Shown in pieces: positions 1 through 9,126 of a DNA stretch of 64,000 nt. The stretch is taken from positions 3,220,212-3,284,211 of the forward strand of contig JABAKD010000003.1 of the NCBI GenBank assembly GCA_012845835.1, in the 5' to 3' direction. The stretch is from Undaria pinnatifida. Taxonomy: Eukaryota > Sar > Phaeophyceae > Laminariales > Alariaceae. The notes below the pieces were generated by a model, which was not told where the DNA came from, did no database searches, and saw nothing but the letters and a program-made list of their open reading frames with translations. The position numbers were made by a program, and so were the translations under genes. The first letter of the stretch is position 1, and each line of letters begins with the position of its first letter.

Positions 1-2111
1 CCATGCCGAAATAGGCATGCTGAATATGATACCTGGTGCGACACTGGTACCCATTATTAGGACCACAAAAAAACTCGAGTCGGTGGTAGTTGCCAACTCT
101 TCGTGGCTAAGGAACTTTCAGCTGACGTTGTTAGGATAATCATGTAAAACATACAGCTCATTCGAAAACAGCCCATCATGCCTAGACAACTCTTCAGGCT
201 AAAAGTGACGGCGCACTACCTGGTACATGTTTTGACCCGTGAAGATAGTTTTGACCTACCGCCCGCGAAGAGCTAAGGCGCTTCCAGAAGTAGCTGGCTA
301 TTGGCTAAATGTGGCAAATCTCAAAGAGTTTGGCCTGAAAAGGACCTTACACTTGTAAAGGGGTTACAGAAAAAACCTGACCATGCCGAAATAAGCGTAC
401 CAGTCTGTGCCCAAACGTAAAAGCCACGTTTACATTGACTGATAAGGTACGAAAAAGTGGACTACATTTAGACCCAGACTGGTAATGAAAACTTGTACCT
501 GATAGGGTATATATAGGCTCAGCGACAAACACTCGTTTGGGATTGTCGGTGTTTATTTACCTCGTTACTTTCGCGGTCGGTGGCTAATCGTATTATTGCT
601 CTAGTTTTTCAAGACCGTTGTACAACATCCAGGGCAGACACCGACCTATATCTTTCAGGAGGATCAAACACACAACACACGCGAACGACCTTCCGTAAAT
701 TTTTTGTGCAACTGCTGTATATCAGCAAAACATAGATGTACCACGCAGCTTGCAAAGTTGAGTTTCAACCATTCAATCGGTCATACTCACAGCTGACGTT
801 TTTTTAACTTTTTAACACCCCCGGGATGTGAAGCCAACCACATCCCCCCAGGGGAGCCTTGTAAAAACCCTATTAATAGAACTATCGAAAACAAACAGGG
901 CTCTTCACAGGTCATGGCCCGGCCCGCGGATCGGTTCAAGAGTTGACCAAATCTCGCGGACTGAGTCGGGGAGGTGTTCGAAATTACACGGGTCGAGTCG
1001 GATCGGATCGGGTCGGGTCGGTTCGGGTCGGGTCGGGTCGGGTCGGGTCGGGTCGGGTCGGGTCGGGTCGGGTCGGGTCGGGTCGGGTCGGGTCGGGTCG
1101 GGTCGGGTCGGGTCCGGTCGAGTCGGGTCGGGTCGGGTCGGGTCGAGTCGAGTCGGGTCGGGTCGGGTCGGGTAGGGTCGGGTCGGGTCGGGTCGGGTCG
1201 GGTCGGGTCGGGTCGGGTCGGGTCGGGTCGGGTCGGGTCGGGTCGGGTCGGGTCGGGTCGGGTCAGGTCGGGTCGGGTCGGGTCGGGTCGGGTCGGGTCG
1301 GGTCGGGTCGGGTCGGGTCGGGTCGGGTCGGGTCGGGTCGGGTCGGGTCGGGTCGGGTCGGGTCGGGTCACGAGATCTCAAATATCACGGATCGGGTCAG
1401 GTCAGACCCGACTCGACCGTATCTGCGATAAAATATCCGACCCGTGAAAAGCTCTGGAAATTAGCAGAAGTGGGTACCAGGTCCCCGTCCCCTAGATAGC
1501 ACCGCCTCATTACACACAAGGTCAAGGTCACCAGAGGTTCCCCGGACCCCGTTCCATGCTGACCCGAGGTACCGACCCACCTTCGGTCTGTACTCATCAC
1601 CACACAACCACACGAGAGAGAAACCGCTGGGGGCGCAGCCCCAGACAGGTAGAAATCCCAAGGCCCAGACAGGTAGACATCACAAATCACATTTAAAAGG
1701 CAACCATGCACACATGTATGCAGTAGCCGTCACGAGACGTTCTAGTTATTATCTAGGGAAAAGGTGTACAAACTAAGGGAACATTTTGTTACATGAGTTT
1801 CAGTAGGTTCGACCAAAGTTTCAACAGAGAAAAAAAAAAAAAAAAAAAGCGTCCGATTTTTTCCAGGACAAAGGAAGTTCTATGGGTAGGATAGGGTTGG
1901 AGCCGGGGGCGGGGTTAGGGCTAGGGTTAGTTTAAAGTAGTGTATTCGGGAGCATTTTTTGTTTTTTGTTCCTTCTCATATGTATTACTGGAAACACACG
2001 TGGGTGGGACAAACCAACTTGCCCGATGTTTCCATACTTCATCCTAGACAACGGCTCAGAATTGCGGCAAAGCGCGACTCCATGTAGGAATGCCATAAGC
2101 TTCCACCTCAC
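1..2111. other. Left flank: repeats, downstream side of the WWE gene
   Basis: No exon could be supported here, although the WWE gene must continue to the left because its second exon ends in an open phase-0 donor at 2111. The stretch holds two copies of the CAGCTGACGTTGTTA family (about 116-152 and 738-815), the GGGTC-satellite TIR element at 896-1456, an A20-like tract near 1832, and otherwise unremarkable AT/GC-mixed sequence. Confidence 0.6.
896..1456 (+). mobile_element. TIR element family F1, satellite-expanded copy
   Basis: The left end CAGGGCTCTTCACAGGTC (896-913) and the right end GACCCGTGAAAAGCTCTG (1439-1456) are imperfect inverted repeats, 15 of 18 matching. Between them lies a nearly pure GGGTC pentamer array, about 1003-1371 (around 70 units), flanked by shared non-satellite segments (AGGTGTTCGAAAT near 971). 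The same ends and internal segments recur in other copies at about 10.6, 16.2, 23.5, 45.8, 49.6 and 57.2 kb, so this is a dispersed non-coding element whose GC-rich core has expanded here. There is no transposase. Long open frames reading RPDPT or GRVGS through it are repeat artefacts. Confidence 0.75.
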
Positions 2112-2256
2112 TTGCTTCATGGTGCCGAAATTGATGCAGTAAGTGGCCCCCGTTCCCGCCCTGCCCCCCACCGCCGACACCACCGATGCCCCCGCAGCCC
2201 CCGTCAAGTACGCCTGCTCGATCTGGTCCCCATCTGAGAAGTCGTAATACTCCCAC
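2112..2256 (-). CDS. WWE gene exon 2
   Basis: The acceptor reads aaacccag ending at 2257. One base completes the split Arg codon, then 48 codons run from WEYYDF to TMKQ and stop at a consensus donor gtgagg. The 145-bp length fits the phases exactly. The Gly/Ala loop between IEQAY and YCINF is longer than in typical WWE domains, a possible lineage-specific insertion. Confidence 0.7.
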
Positions 2257-5200
2257 CTGGGTTTCCAAAAACAATCGCGGCGGTTTTCCAACGGGGACGG
2301 CCGGAAAGTCGCGGCAATTGAATGAAAATGCACATCTGGTGTTAAAGAAGATAATACATATAGCAACCATATTTGGGGGACATATTACTTGGAATTGGAG
2401 TCGCCAAACGTCCCCGCAACCCCCGTCAAAAACGCCTGCTTTGTATCTGCCTGTCCCCCTCGCGGGGTCGCAAACGCTGAAATCGTCTGCCATCGGCCGG
2501 CAATAAAGGTCCAATCGCTTGTCAGAAAGCCGGAATCAAATACTATACCGCAAACCTTTATGGCGAGTGTTACAACGAACATTAGATGGATTTCCTCTCG
2601 TGAATTCGTCAAAATGTCTTTCAGGCAGCTGTGAAACGTTCATCGTTATGCCATCCCCTAAATACAGCGCTGTATTGCACCAAAAATCGACTCTTTGTCG
2701 CAAGGTCTTTCCTCGGGACGGACGGCAAATCACAGTAGCGGCACATTCTCCTCCTGATCGCATTCTCGCCTCATTAGGATGGTCTAGTGTATCATCGGAA
2801 GGCAGAAACCGGTAGACTCGGCTCAGCCAATAGGCGCAGGTCCAGCGATTGTGTTCCGTATAAAACCTTACGTGGAGGAGGAACCACCTCTTCCCACTCG
2901 GATTATTCAGCTTCTCCCTGTCGCAAGAGCGGCTAGGAGATTTACTATCACCGCTGTATTTTTTCTCCTCATTGTCACCAAAACCGTGTGGCGGGCTTTA
3001 CCGATTAGAAAAAAAAAAAGATCCCACGAAAACACGGATCACTTCTCGCCTCTCTCGAGACGTACCATAGTATACCTCATCTGTATATATATATAGATAG
3101 AAAAATAACGAAGCCATTGGTGTTGCACTAACAAATTTGTCGTCGTCATTGTCTGCGTTCGTCGGAGGTCGACGCGCGGATTTTCCCTCCGGGACAATTC
3201 GTCCCCAGATTTCGGCCCGGGCATGGTTGGCGCCGCCTCGCGCCGCGCGGGCCCGTGCTCGTCGGGTTGCTGGGGAGGCAAGAGAGGGGGCAACAACGCT
3301 GCACTTTCGTTTCCACTCTATGTTAGGGTGCTCAAGGGCCCATAGCACCACACACGGGGATCCTGGGTTCGCGTCGTGATTGTGGGCGAGCGCGTGGCCG
3401 ACGCGGGCGCCGGCGAGTGCAGGCGTGTAAAGGGGCGGGAGGGAGGAGGGTGGTAGTTGGTTTCACGTCTGGCCGTCCCGAGCTGATGCAGGGGTACAGC
3501 TCACGAGGTGCAGTTCGGGAGCTCATAACGTATATATAACACATAGTACAGTGGGTTGTTGTGTCATCGGCACGTACACTCCAACTAACACGTCAACACG
3601 AGCTGTCCATACGACGCTTTCGAGGGCTACCGGTTTAAGAGGCCCTCGCAACAGGCCAGCGCGACCGCTCCTATTTCCATGCCGCTCTTATTTTAGGTCG
3701 GGCACCCTGTAGGCTATATATGGTACAGGCGTGACAACACGCGACAAGCCGTTTTAACCGCCCGTCACCACGGCGAAACACATCCAACTCATATTCCTCC
3801 CCACAATCGTGGGTCCAGTGGCTAAGGGGGTTAACCCCGTTTTATCTCATTATGGACGATTTTCACCACCTTTTGGGACTTAAGAAGCAAAAATTGCCGG
3901 AAAAAAAAAAAGCCGATTACAGCATCGACTACATGAAACAATCCTAGCTGCTGGTCTATTGACAGGGTATGTGTTTGAACTGCAACGCAGTAAGCTGTGA
4001 GGCAAGCGTGAGGCATGACGATACTCGGATTGCCTCAAGATTATCCTCGATGCTTGACGAGATCGCGCGAGTCACTGTTTGGTCTGTATCAATGGATCCC
4101 AAAAGAGCTAATCGGATACCCCGCTGTATCGGTGTCACGTCTTGTTTGCACCTGTGGAATACGGTACACCTCGGGTAGATGGGCGATCTAGAGCACATAG
4201 ATCATCTGTATTCTGCCGTTGAGATAAGATGGGCAGGATCTGTGAAGTACAGCTCCAACCCAGGCAACAGGTGCTGGATGACTCAGATCGTACGGTTCCC
4301 ACCCGGCAACAATATCTAGGTCGTGCAAATCATTTAGACCAGGGATCAGTCTGCTCGTAGACCTTAGGATCTAGATGCTCGTAGATGATCTAGATCGTCA
4401 CCTGTCTGGGGTGTGGAAACATGTACTGCTATTTGTAGAGTCAACCTATCTCGATGCCATCTGCCCTCGGTCCTATCATGTCATACCACGGCCTGAAACC
4501 CGCCAGGTATCATTTGTCTAAAAAGCTGTGTGTTTCCAGTTCCACTGCGCGATCGCGGGACTGTCGCCAAACGCATCTTTTTTTAGTTACATTTAAACCT
4601 TACCATCAAAATTACAATCGGAGGCCTTTTCCAAACACGAAACACGCCTCTTGGCGCCACAAAGTTCCCCACGCCGACCCCCGGGAATTGCACGCTATGC
4701 GTTTTCAACCCCCCCCCCCCCCCTCAACTTGAGATCCTCCCAGGATTCCAAGCTAACCGCATCCTAAACGGGGACCTTGTAATGTAGATTACTTGGTAAG
4801 CTATATACGCTCTAGCTACGTAGCTCCAATTCATCTCGCCCCCCCCCCCCCCCCCCCCCCCCCCATCCCCCTCTCTTTTCCCCCCGCTCCCTCTTGTTCA
4901 AACGTCCCCCCTAAAATCGAAATCTGCCAGAGTAATGAACACTACCACACAGTTGATTATCTTTCTAGCCATCCATGCTGTAGTCCAAATCGTCCCCCCC
5001 CCCCCCCCCCCCCCCAACGCCCCCTCCTTCCCCACTCCTCACCAGAGCAATAAACACTACCAGGCAACTGACATCACCTCATTATCTTTCTAGCCATCCA
5101 TGCCGTAGCTCCAATTCATTTCCGCCCCCCCCCGCCCCCCCCTTTCCCCCCCCCGCTCCCTCTTGTTCACATGCCCCACCTAAAAATGAAATCTGCCAAG

Positions 5201-8200
5201 AGTAACTGACACTACCACGCAGTTGATATCACCTCATTATCCTTCCAGCCATCCATGCCGTGGCTCCAATTCGCCCCCCCTCCCCCCCCCTCTCCCTAAC
5301 GCCCCCTCCTTCCCCACCATCCGCACAATCGCCTAGACCTAGCACCACGCGTATGGCAAACCCCTACATCTATGCGACATAAAGCTGTTGGAAATCCTTC
5401 TTTCCCCCCCCCCCCCCCCTTCGAACACTCCGCCTTCTCCTCACTGGTTGTACGACTTATAGGATATACATGATAAACTGATCCATTCCTTCCACACCCG
5501 TCAGATTTGTTCCCTTAAAGGATCTATAGTTTCCGCGCACATATTAACTTGCCCCCCCCCCCCCCCCCCGCTCGCTCTTGTTCAAACCCAGGCCTCCACG
5601 CTCTTGCAAACTCCGCCCTCCCCTCACCGGTTATACGACTTACAGGATACACTTGATAAGCTGATGCATTTCCTTTCGCAGCTGTCAGATTTTGTCCCCA
5701 TCAAAAACGGGTTCTACAGTTTCCGCGCACAGACAGACTAACATCACCCTGTTGACCCTGGTACATGCTGCACTGTAGTCCCAAGGGGAGTCGCCGACCT
5801 GTATCCTTTATGAGGACACACACCCAGTAGTACGCGCGATCGGAGTATCACACACAGCTTGCAAATATGAGTTTCGACAAAATCTTCGACCTCACAGCTG
5901 GAGTGTATGTTTATTATATAATATACGCTCGTCTGCGCTTGTCGGTGTCACTTGCCTGGTTGCTTGCCGGGTGGCTACAGCAGTACAGCAGTAGTAGTTT
6001 TTTCTTTTGGTTTTCAATTGTATCCCCCCCTCCCTTTTTCTACTTGCGGCTTGCGACACCCCCGAGATTATAATCTAAGCCTCCCCATGCCGTCGGGGAA
6101 GCTTTTGAAGACTAAACTACAGCAGCAGTAACTCATTTTAGCTATAAATATAAGTCGTCGGTGTTTTTTTACTTGCGCGGTGCTAACTAGCTAACTTATC
6201 GTCTTGTAACTACACAGTAGTTTTCAACAACCTTTTCACGTTACCCCTGGCTACGGGTAATAATCGGTCGCCCCGGTGGCGTATCAGGTTATCCTCGAGC
6301 CTGGTACAGGTCAGTTTCGTGAGTTCGAATCCCCCCGAGTGCATACTCGTATAAATTCGTGGGGACTCTTTCTTGCGCACGAATTGACTTGCGGAAAGCG
6401 CGAGAGCGTGAGTTAGCAGCACTCGATGAAAAATCGACGAGCAGTGGGATTGCTGAACCCTATGCGCGATAAAAATTGAAGGCAAGAACCGGGGGGAAGA
6501 AGGGGCGACACCTGTGACCACGGCTTGTCCAGAAGCTGGAAAGCAGAAGTGTGAAAAAAAAAAAAAATGTCACAGGAACGCCCCCTGTTTCCCCTTTAGA
6601 ACTTGCGACACCCCCAAGATTTCAAGCCAACCACATACATCCCCACAGGGGGAACATGACATTTTTGTACCAGGTATCCATTAACGCCTTTACAACCAGA
6701 AACCCCTTTGGTGGGGGCAAATTTACTTGAATTTAGTGTAGGGAAAGATTTTGGGGCTCTAAAGGGACTATGAAGGGAGCTCAAGCGCTGTTCCGTGGAA
6801 CGATCCCAGATTGTCAAAAGTTTTAGCTTGTAGCAGCGCCGTCGTCAAAGAATGTAGCGACTTGTGCATAGTACCAGCTCATGCAAGAGGAATACATCCA
6901 AGGAATTAGCATACACCTTGGGGGCAGGGGTTCGTTCGTTCGTTCGTTCGCCTCGGAGATCATTGACAACATCAGGGTGCTCACCTATTATACAATGCCA
7001 CATACCCCCTCAAATATCTACCGGTGCTGCTGATTGATGTAGCGGTAATACCAGAAGAGAACCTGTGGCCATGTCTGCTGAGTCTTGTATAATATAACGA
7101 AGTCACGGCTGACGTCCTTAAAATATTTGTTATAAAATGTACCGGAACATAATACATCCCATCGTTGTCTCGCATTTCTCGATCTAGAAGAACTGCAATA
7201 CCCTGGTATTAGCGAAATGTAGATGTACCACGCAGCTTGCAAAGTTGAATTTCAACCATTCAAGGGGTCGTACTCACAGCTGACGTTTTTCAATTTTTAT
7301 AAAAAAAAAAACAAATAAAAAGAACTTCGTACGTAAAATTACTCCGTGTTGCTTTCTACGTGAGCGGCTCACGAAAGAAACGACAGCAAGTACTGGTTCA
7401 GGTCAGCCAAAGCGATGTACAGCTGCTGTATTACACGATATGGCACAGCCAGCACATCGTTCGTAGAGTCCTGGCGTAGCAATGGTATCCCACACAGCAG
7501 CAGCAGCAGTAGCAGCACCAACCAGTGATCCTATTTGACGGATTGTCTACAAAAGGACTATTAATAGACTAGACTAACACCAGAGGGTATAAACCACTTT
7601 GTCCGAAAAATTAAGGATCTTTTGTAGTTTTATGACGAAAATTGAGGGTATAAACCACTTTGTCCGAAAAATTAAGGATCTTTTGTAGTTTTATGACGAA
7701 AATTGATACGGTCATTATTTACGGACAACTTAGTGGACCGTAGTACGTATACTATCATTCCTCAGCTCCAGAGTGACTGGAGCCTGTCCTGTGACCACGG
7801 ACTTGATTATGCGAGTTAATGTGAGAACAACAACAACAACAACTATCTGTGATATACGTGAGTCGTTGTTGTTGTTTTCTCACATTTTTGTACCAGGTAC
7901 CAGGTACCAGGTACCAAACGGCGAGCGAGCGAGCGAGCAACGAATTTGCGATTGTGCGGAGAAACGAAATGGAGAAAGCTCCTCGCAAATTACGTACCTT
8001 CGCGACACACATTTATAGAAACTTGAACCTGCTGCAAATTTGAGCGAGCACAGTAAGTGTGATGCCGTGTGCTGCGGGGGTAATGGCGGAGCCGGGGACA
8101 ACCCTCCCGTTCCTGGACAGAGCAGTAGGGCTATGGTCCTGTAAGGTAGTTCTTTGGGTTGTACATGGGGAAGGGAATCATGCCTTCGTTCCTATTACAG

Positions 8201-8406
8201 TAATAGTATCTTCAGGCAAAAACGTCCCTTTCCTCTGGTTGCTGGTGTGTTGCTTTGAGAGGGAGAGAAACTGCTGACCAATTTGAACAAGAGCCATCGC
8301 ACAAGTACTGCTACAAGCTTTCAGTTGCTTACCGGTTGCCGTCGTCCATCCACAGCCACTGGATCTCCGGCTGTGCACCACCACCACCGAACGAAAACAT
8401 CGCCAT
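2112..8406 (-). CDS. WWE-domain protein, 5' part of gene (two exons)
   Basis: Two minus-strand exons (8333-8406 and 2112-2256) join in phase, codon CG|G, across a 6,076-bp intron and read as one WWE domain. The first gives MAMFSFGGGG then IQWLWMDDGNR; the second continues WEYYDFSDGDQIEQAY, a Gly/Ala-rich loop and YCINFGTMKQ. The WxWxDDGxWxxY start, IExAY and YxIxF are WWE hallmarks. In known proteins WWE binds ADP-ribose units or mediates contacts in E3 ubiquitin ligases and PARPs. Donors are gtaagc after 8333 and gtgagg after 2112. The second ends in phase 0, so further exons lie left of the window and no catalytic domain can be named. Translation may start at 8406 or at an in-frame ATG at 8532. 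The gene is head-to-head with the helicase. A diverged copy of part of exon 2 lies at about 2411-2497. Confidence 0.7.
2411..2497 (-). repeat. Echo copy of WWE exon 2 inside the intron
   Basis: On the minus strand this reads DTKQAFLTGVAGTFGDSN, clearly related to DQIEQAYLTGAAGAS of exon 2. The shared DNA (gcgt..ttgacgggg..tgcgggg) is offset by 222 bp. It lies upstream of the true exon in transcription order. I see no good donor after it, so it is probably a decayed duplicate rather than an alternative exon. Confidence 0.6.
4690..5580. repeat. Poly-C tandem array with about 150-bp units
   Basis: Units built as GCTCCAATTC-like sequence, a run of 10-24 C, CTCCCTCTTGTTC and then TAGCCATCCATGC recur with C-tracts near 4709, 4841, 4996, 5126, 5274, 5405 and 5553. 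Later units grade into the dispersed repeat at 5590-5925. The C-runs give spurious proline ORFs. Such tracts are also prone to sequencing error, so unit lengths are approximate. Confidence 0.7.
5590..5925 (+). repeat. Dispersed 330-bp repeat, copy 1
   Basis: Very similar to 46640-46980 in the same orientation, including ACTCCGCCCTCCCC, GCTGTCAGATTTTGTCCCC, TTCCGCGCACAGAC, GGGGAGTCGCCGACCT and the terminal ATCTTCGACCTCACAGCTGG. The 3' end carries a member of the CAGCTGACG family, so that small motif may be the end of a longer element. No coding potential or terminal repeats were found. Confidence 0.75.
6265..6567 (+). mobile_element. tRNA-like SINE, full copy 1
   Basis: Starts at CGGTCGCCCCGGTGGCG, has an A-box-like TGGCGTATCAGG and, about 50 bp later, a B-box-like GAGTTCGAATCC, then a unique body ending in an A14 tail (6554-6567). 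A copy at 33613-33913 is nearly identical through the whole body and tail. The tRNA-like head does not fold as a functional tRNA (the T-stem does not pair), which fits a Pol III-derived SINE. Degraded inverted copies lie at about 16889-17130 and 62829-62998, and a short fragment at 52829-52905. Confidence 0.7.
7583..7704. repeat. Perfect 61-bp tandem duplication
   Basis: GAGGGTATAAACCACTTTG... repeats at 7583 and 7644 with no visible mismatch. A perfect pair is evidence of a very recent local duplication, the process invoked for the exon echoes. Confidence 0.9.
7762..7842 (+). mobile_element. (AAC)n-tailed dispersed element, copy 1
   Basis: The body CCAGAGTGACTGGAGCCTG...GATTATGCGAGTTAATG runs into (AAC)n. 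The same body and tail occur inverted at 27374-27510 and 56322-56545, in each case with a long (GTT)n on the plus strand. A body that always ends in the same triplet tail suggests a retroposed family with a non-A tail. Confidence 0.6.
8333..8406 (-). CDS. WWE gene exon 1
   Basis: Codes for 24 residues plus two bases (CG) from ATG 8406: a Gly4 patch, then the first two WWE tryptophans in IQWLWMDDGN. The donor gtaagc follows at 8332. The frame stays open upstream to an ATG at 8532, so the true start is uncertain. Confidence 0.65.
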
Positions 8407-8794
8407 CGTCGTCGGCTTCCAGCAACTTTGATGAGGTTCAACGGCACCGCAGATAGAGCCGTCTGCCGTCTGCGAGGCTTTGTATCTTTTGTGTCTATTT
8501 TTGTGCGGAAAAAAAAGTTGGGGTTTCTTCATATTGGCAGGCTGTTTTAGTTAGGGCATTATTGGGGCGGCATTATTGACCTTATCATGGTACGTGGATC
8601 GCCGTGGTGGTGCTCAAGCTGTCGCATCAACCAGCAAGGAAGCAGGCTTCTAACGAGTAGAGTGAAGCCACCAGAGAAACACACCCGTGACGTACACATC
8701 GCTCCCGTGCATTGCACTATCTGTCCAGTGCAATAGACACCTCAAGGCAAGAGAGGTGGCCACACCCTTTGCCAACTCCTCGTGAGAAAAACCT
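8407..8794. promoter_or_regulatory. Divergent intergenic region, probable bidirectional promoter
   Basis: 388 bp separate the WWE start codon (minus, 8406) from the helicase start codon (plus, 8795). No dispersed repeat family recognised elsewhere in the window intrudes here, unlike nearly every other non-coding stretch. A CRE-like TGACGTAC lies near 8690. No TATA box is evident. Assignment is by position only. Confidence 0.45.
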
Positions 8795-9126
8795 ATGGCG
8801 ATGCTTCGAAGACTGCACGCCCTGGGTGCGAAGGACTCAACAGGACATCTCCTCCGGTCCCTCTCCTCCCGGAGCAACAGCAACGCAGCAAGCTCACACC
8901 CCCCCGCAAGCACAGACGAAATAACTCTCGGCCAAACACAAAGGAGCAGCAGCCTGGGCGTCATCGGGCCTGCGAGCGTCAGCCGGCGTTCGTTCAACAG
9001 CCCCAACCGAGGATTGAGTGGTTTAGCTGGAACGGGCGCTTGGAATGGAACTGACGCCATCAGCGCAGGATGGGGGTCAGGCGGCGTTAGGTCGCTAACG
9101 GGAGGGGCAGAACCAACAGCTAGAAG
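8795..9126 (+). CDS. Helicase exon 1 (targeting peptide, disordered Ser/Gly region)
   Basis: Begins at ATG 8795 with an in-frame TGA 12 nt upstream. Encodes [20 protein letters not shown] and a Ser/Asn/Gly-rich stretch to residue 110, ending AG|gtgatt. Its phase 2 end fits exon 2. Joining it to the helicase is an inference from phase, position and the presequence-like composition; an alternative first exon is possible. The opposite strand is also open (190 codons), but that frame has no family features. Confidence 0.55.

Larger units (their letters stand above)
2513..8332 (-). other. WWE intron 1 content
   Basis: Most of the 6.1-kb intron has no exon I can support. From left to right (plus coordinates) it holds a GC-rich island (about 3140-3500), a poly-C tandem array (4700-5600), a dispersed 330-bp repeat (5590-5925), a tRNA-like SINE (6265-6567), a 90-bp dispersed repeat (6680-6775), two CAGCTGACGTTGTTA-family copies, a perfect 61-bp duplication (7583-7704) and an (AAC)n-tailed element (7762-7842). 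Confidence 0.55.

Noticed and set aside
787-1447. Overlapping ORFs of 115-194 codons in four frames (RPDPT / GRVGS repeats)
   Set aside because: They are translations of the GGGTC pentamer array, which is open in several frames because 5-mers cycle through all three.
6320-6340. GTTCGAATCC as a tRNA gene
   Set aside because: The B-box-like motif is real but the T-stem and acceptor stem do not pair; it is the head of a SINE.
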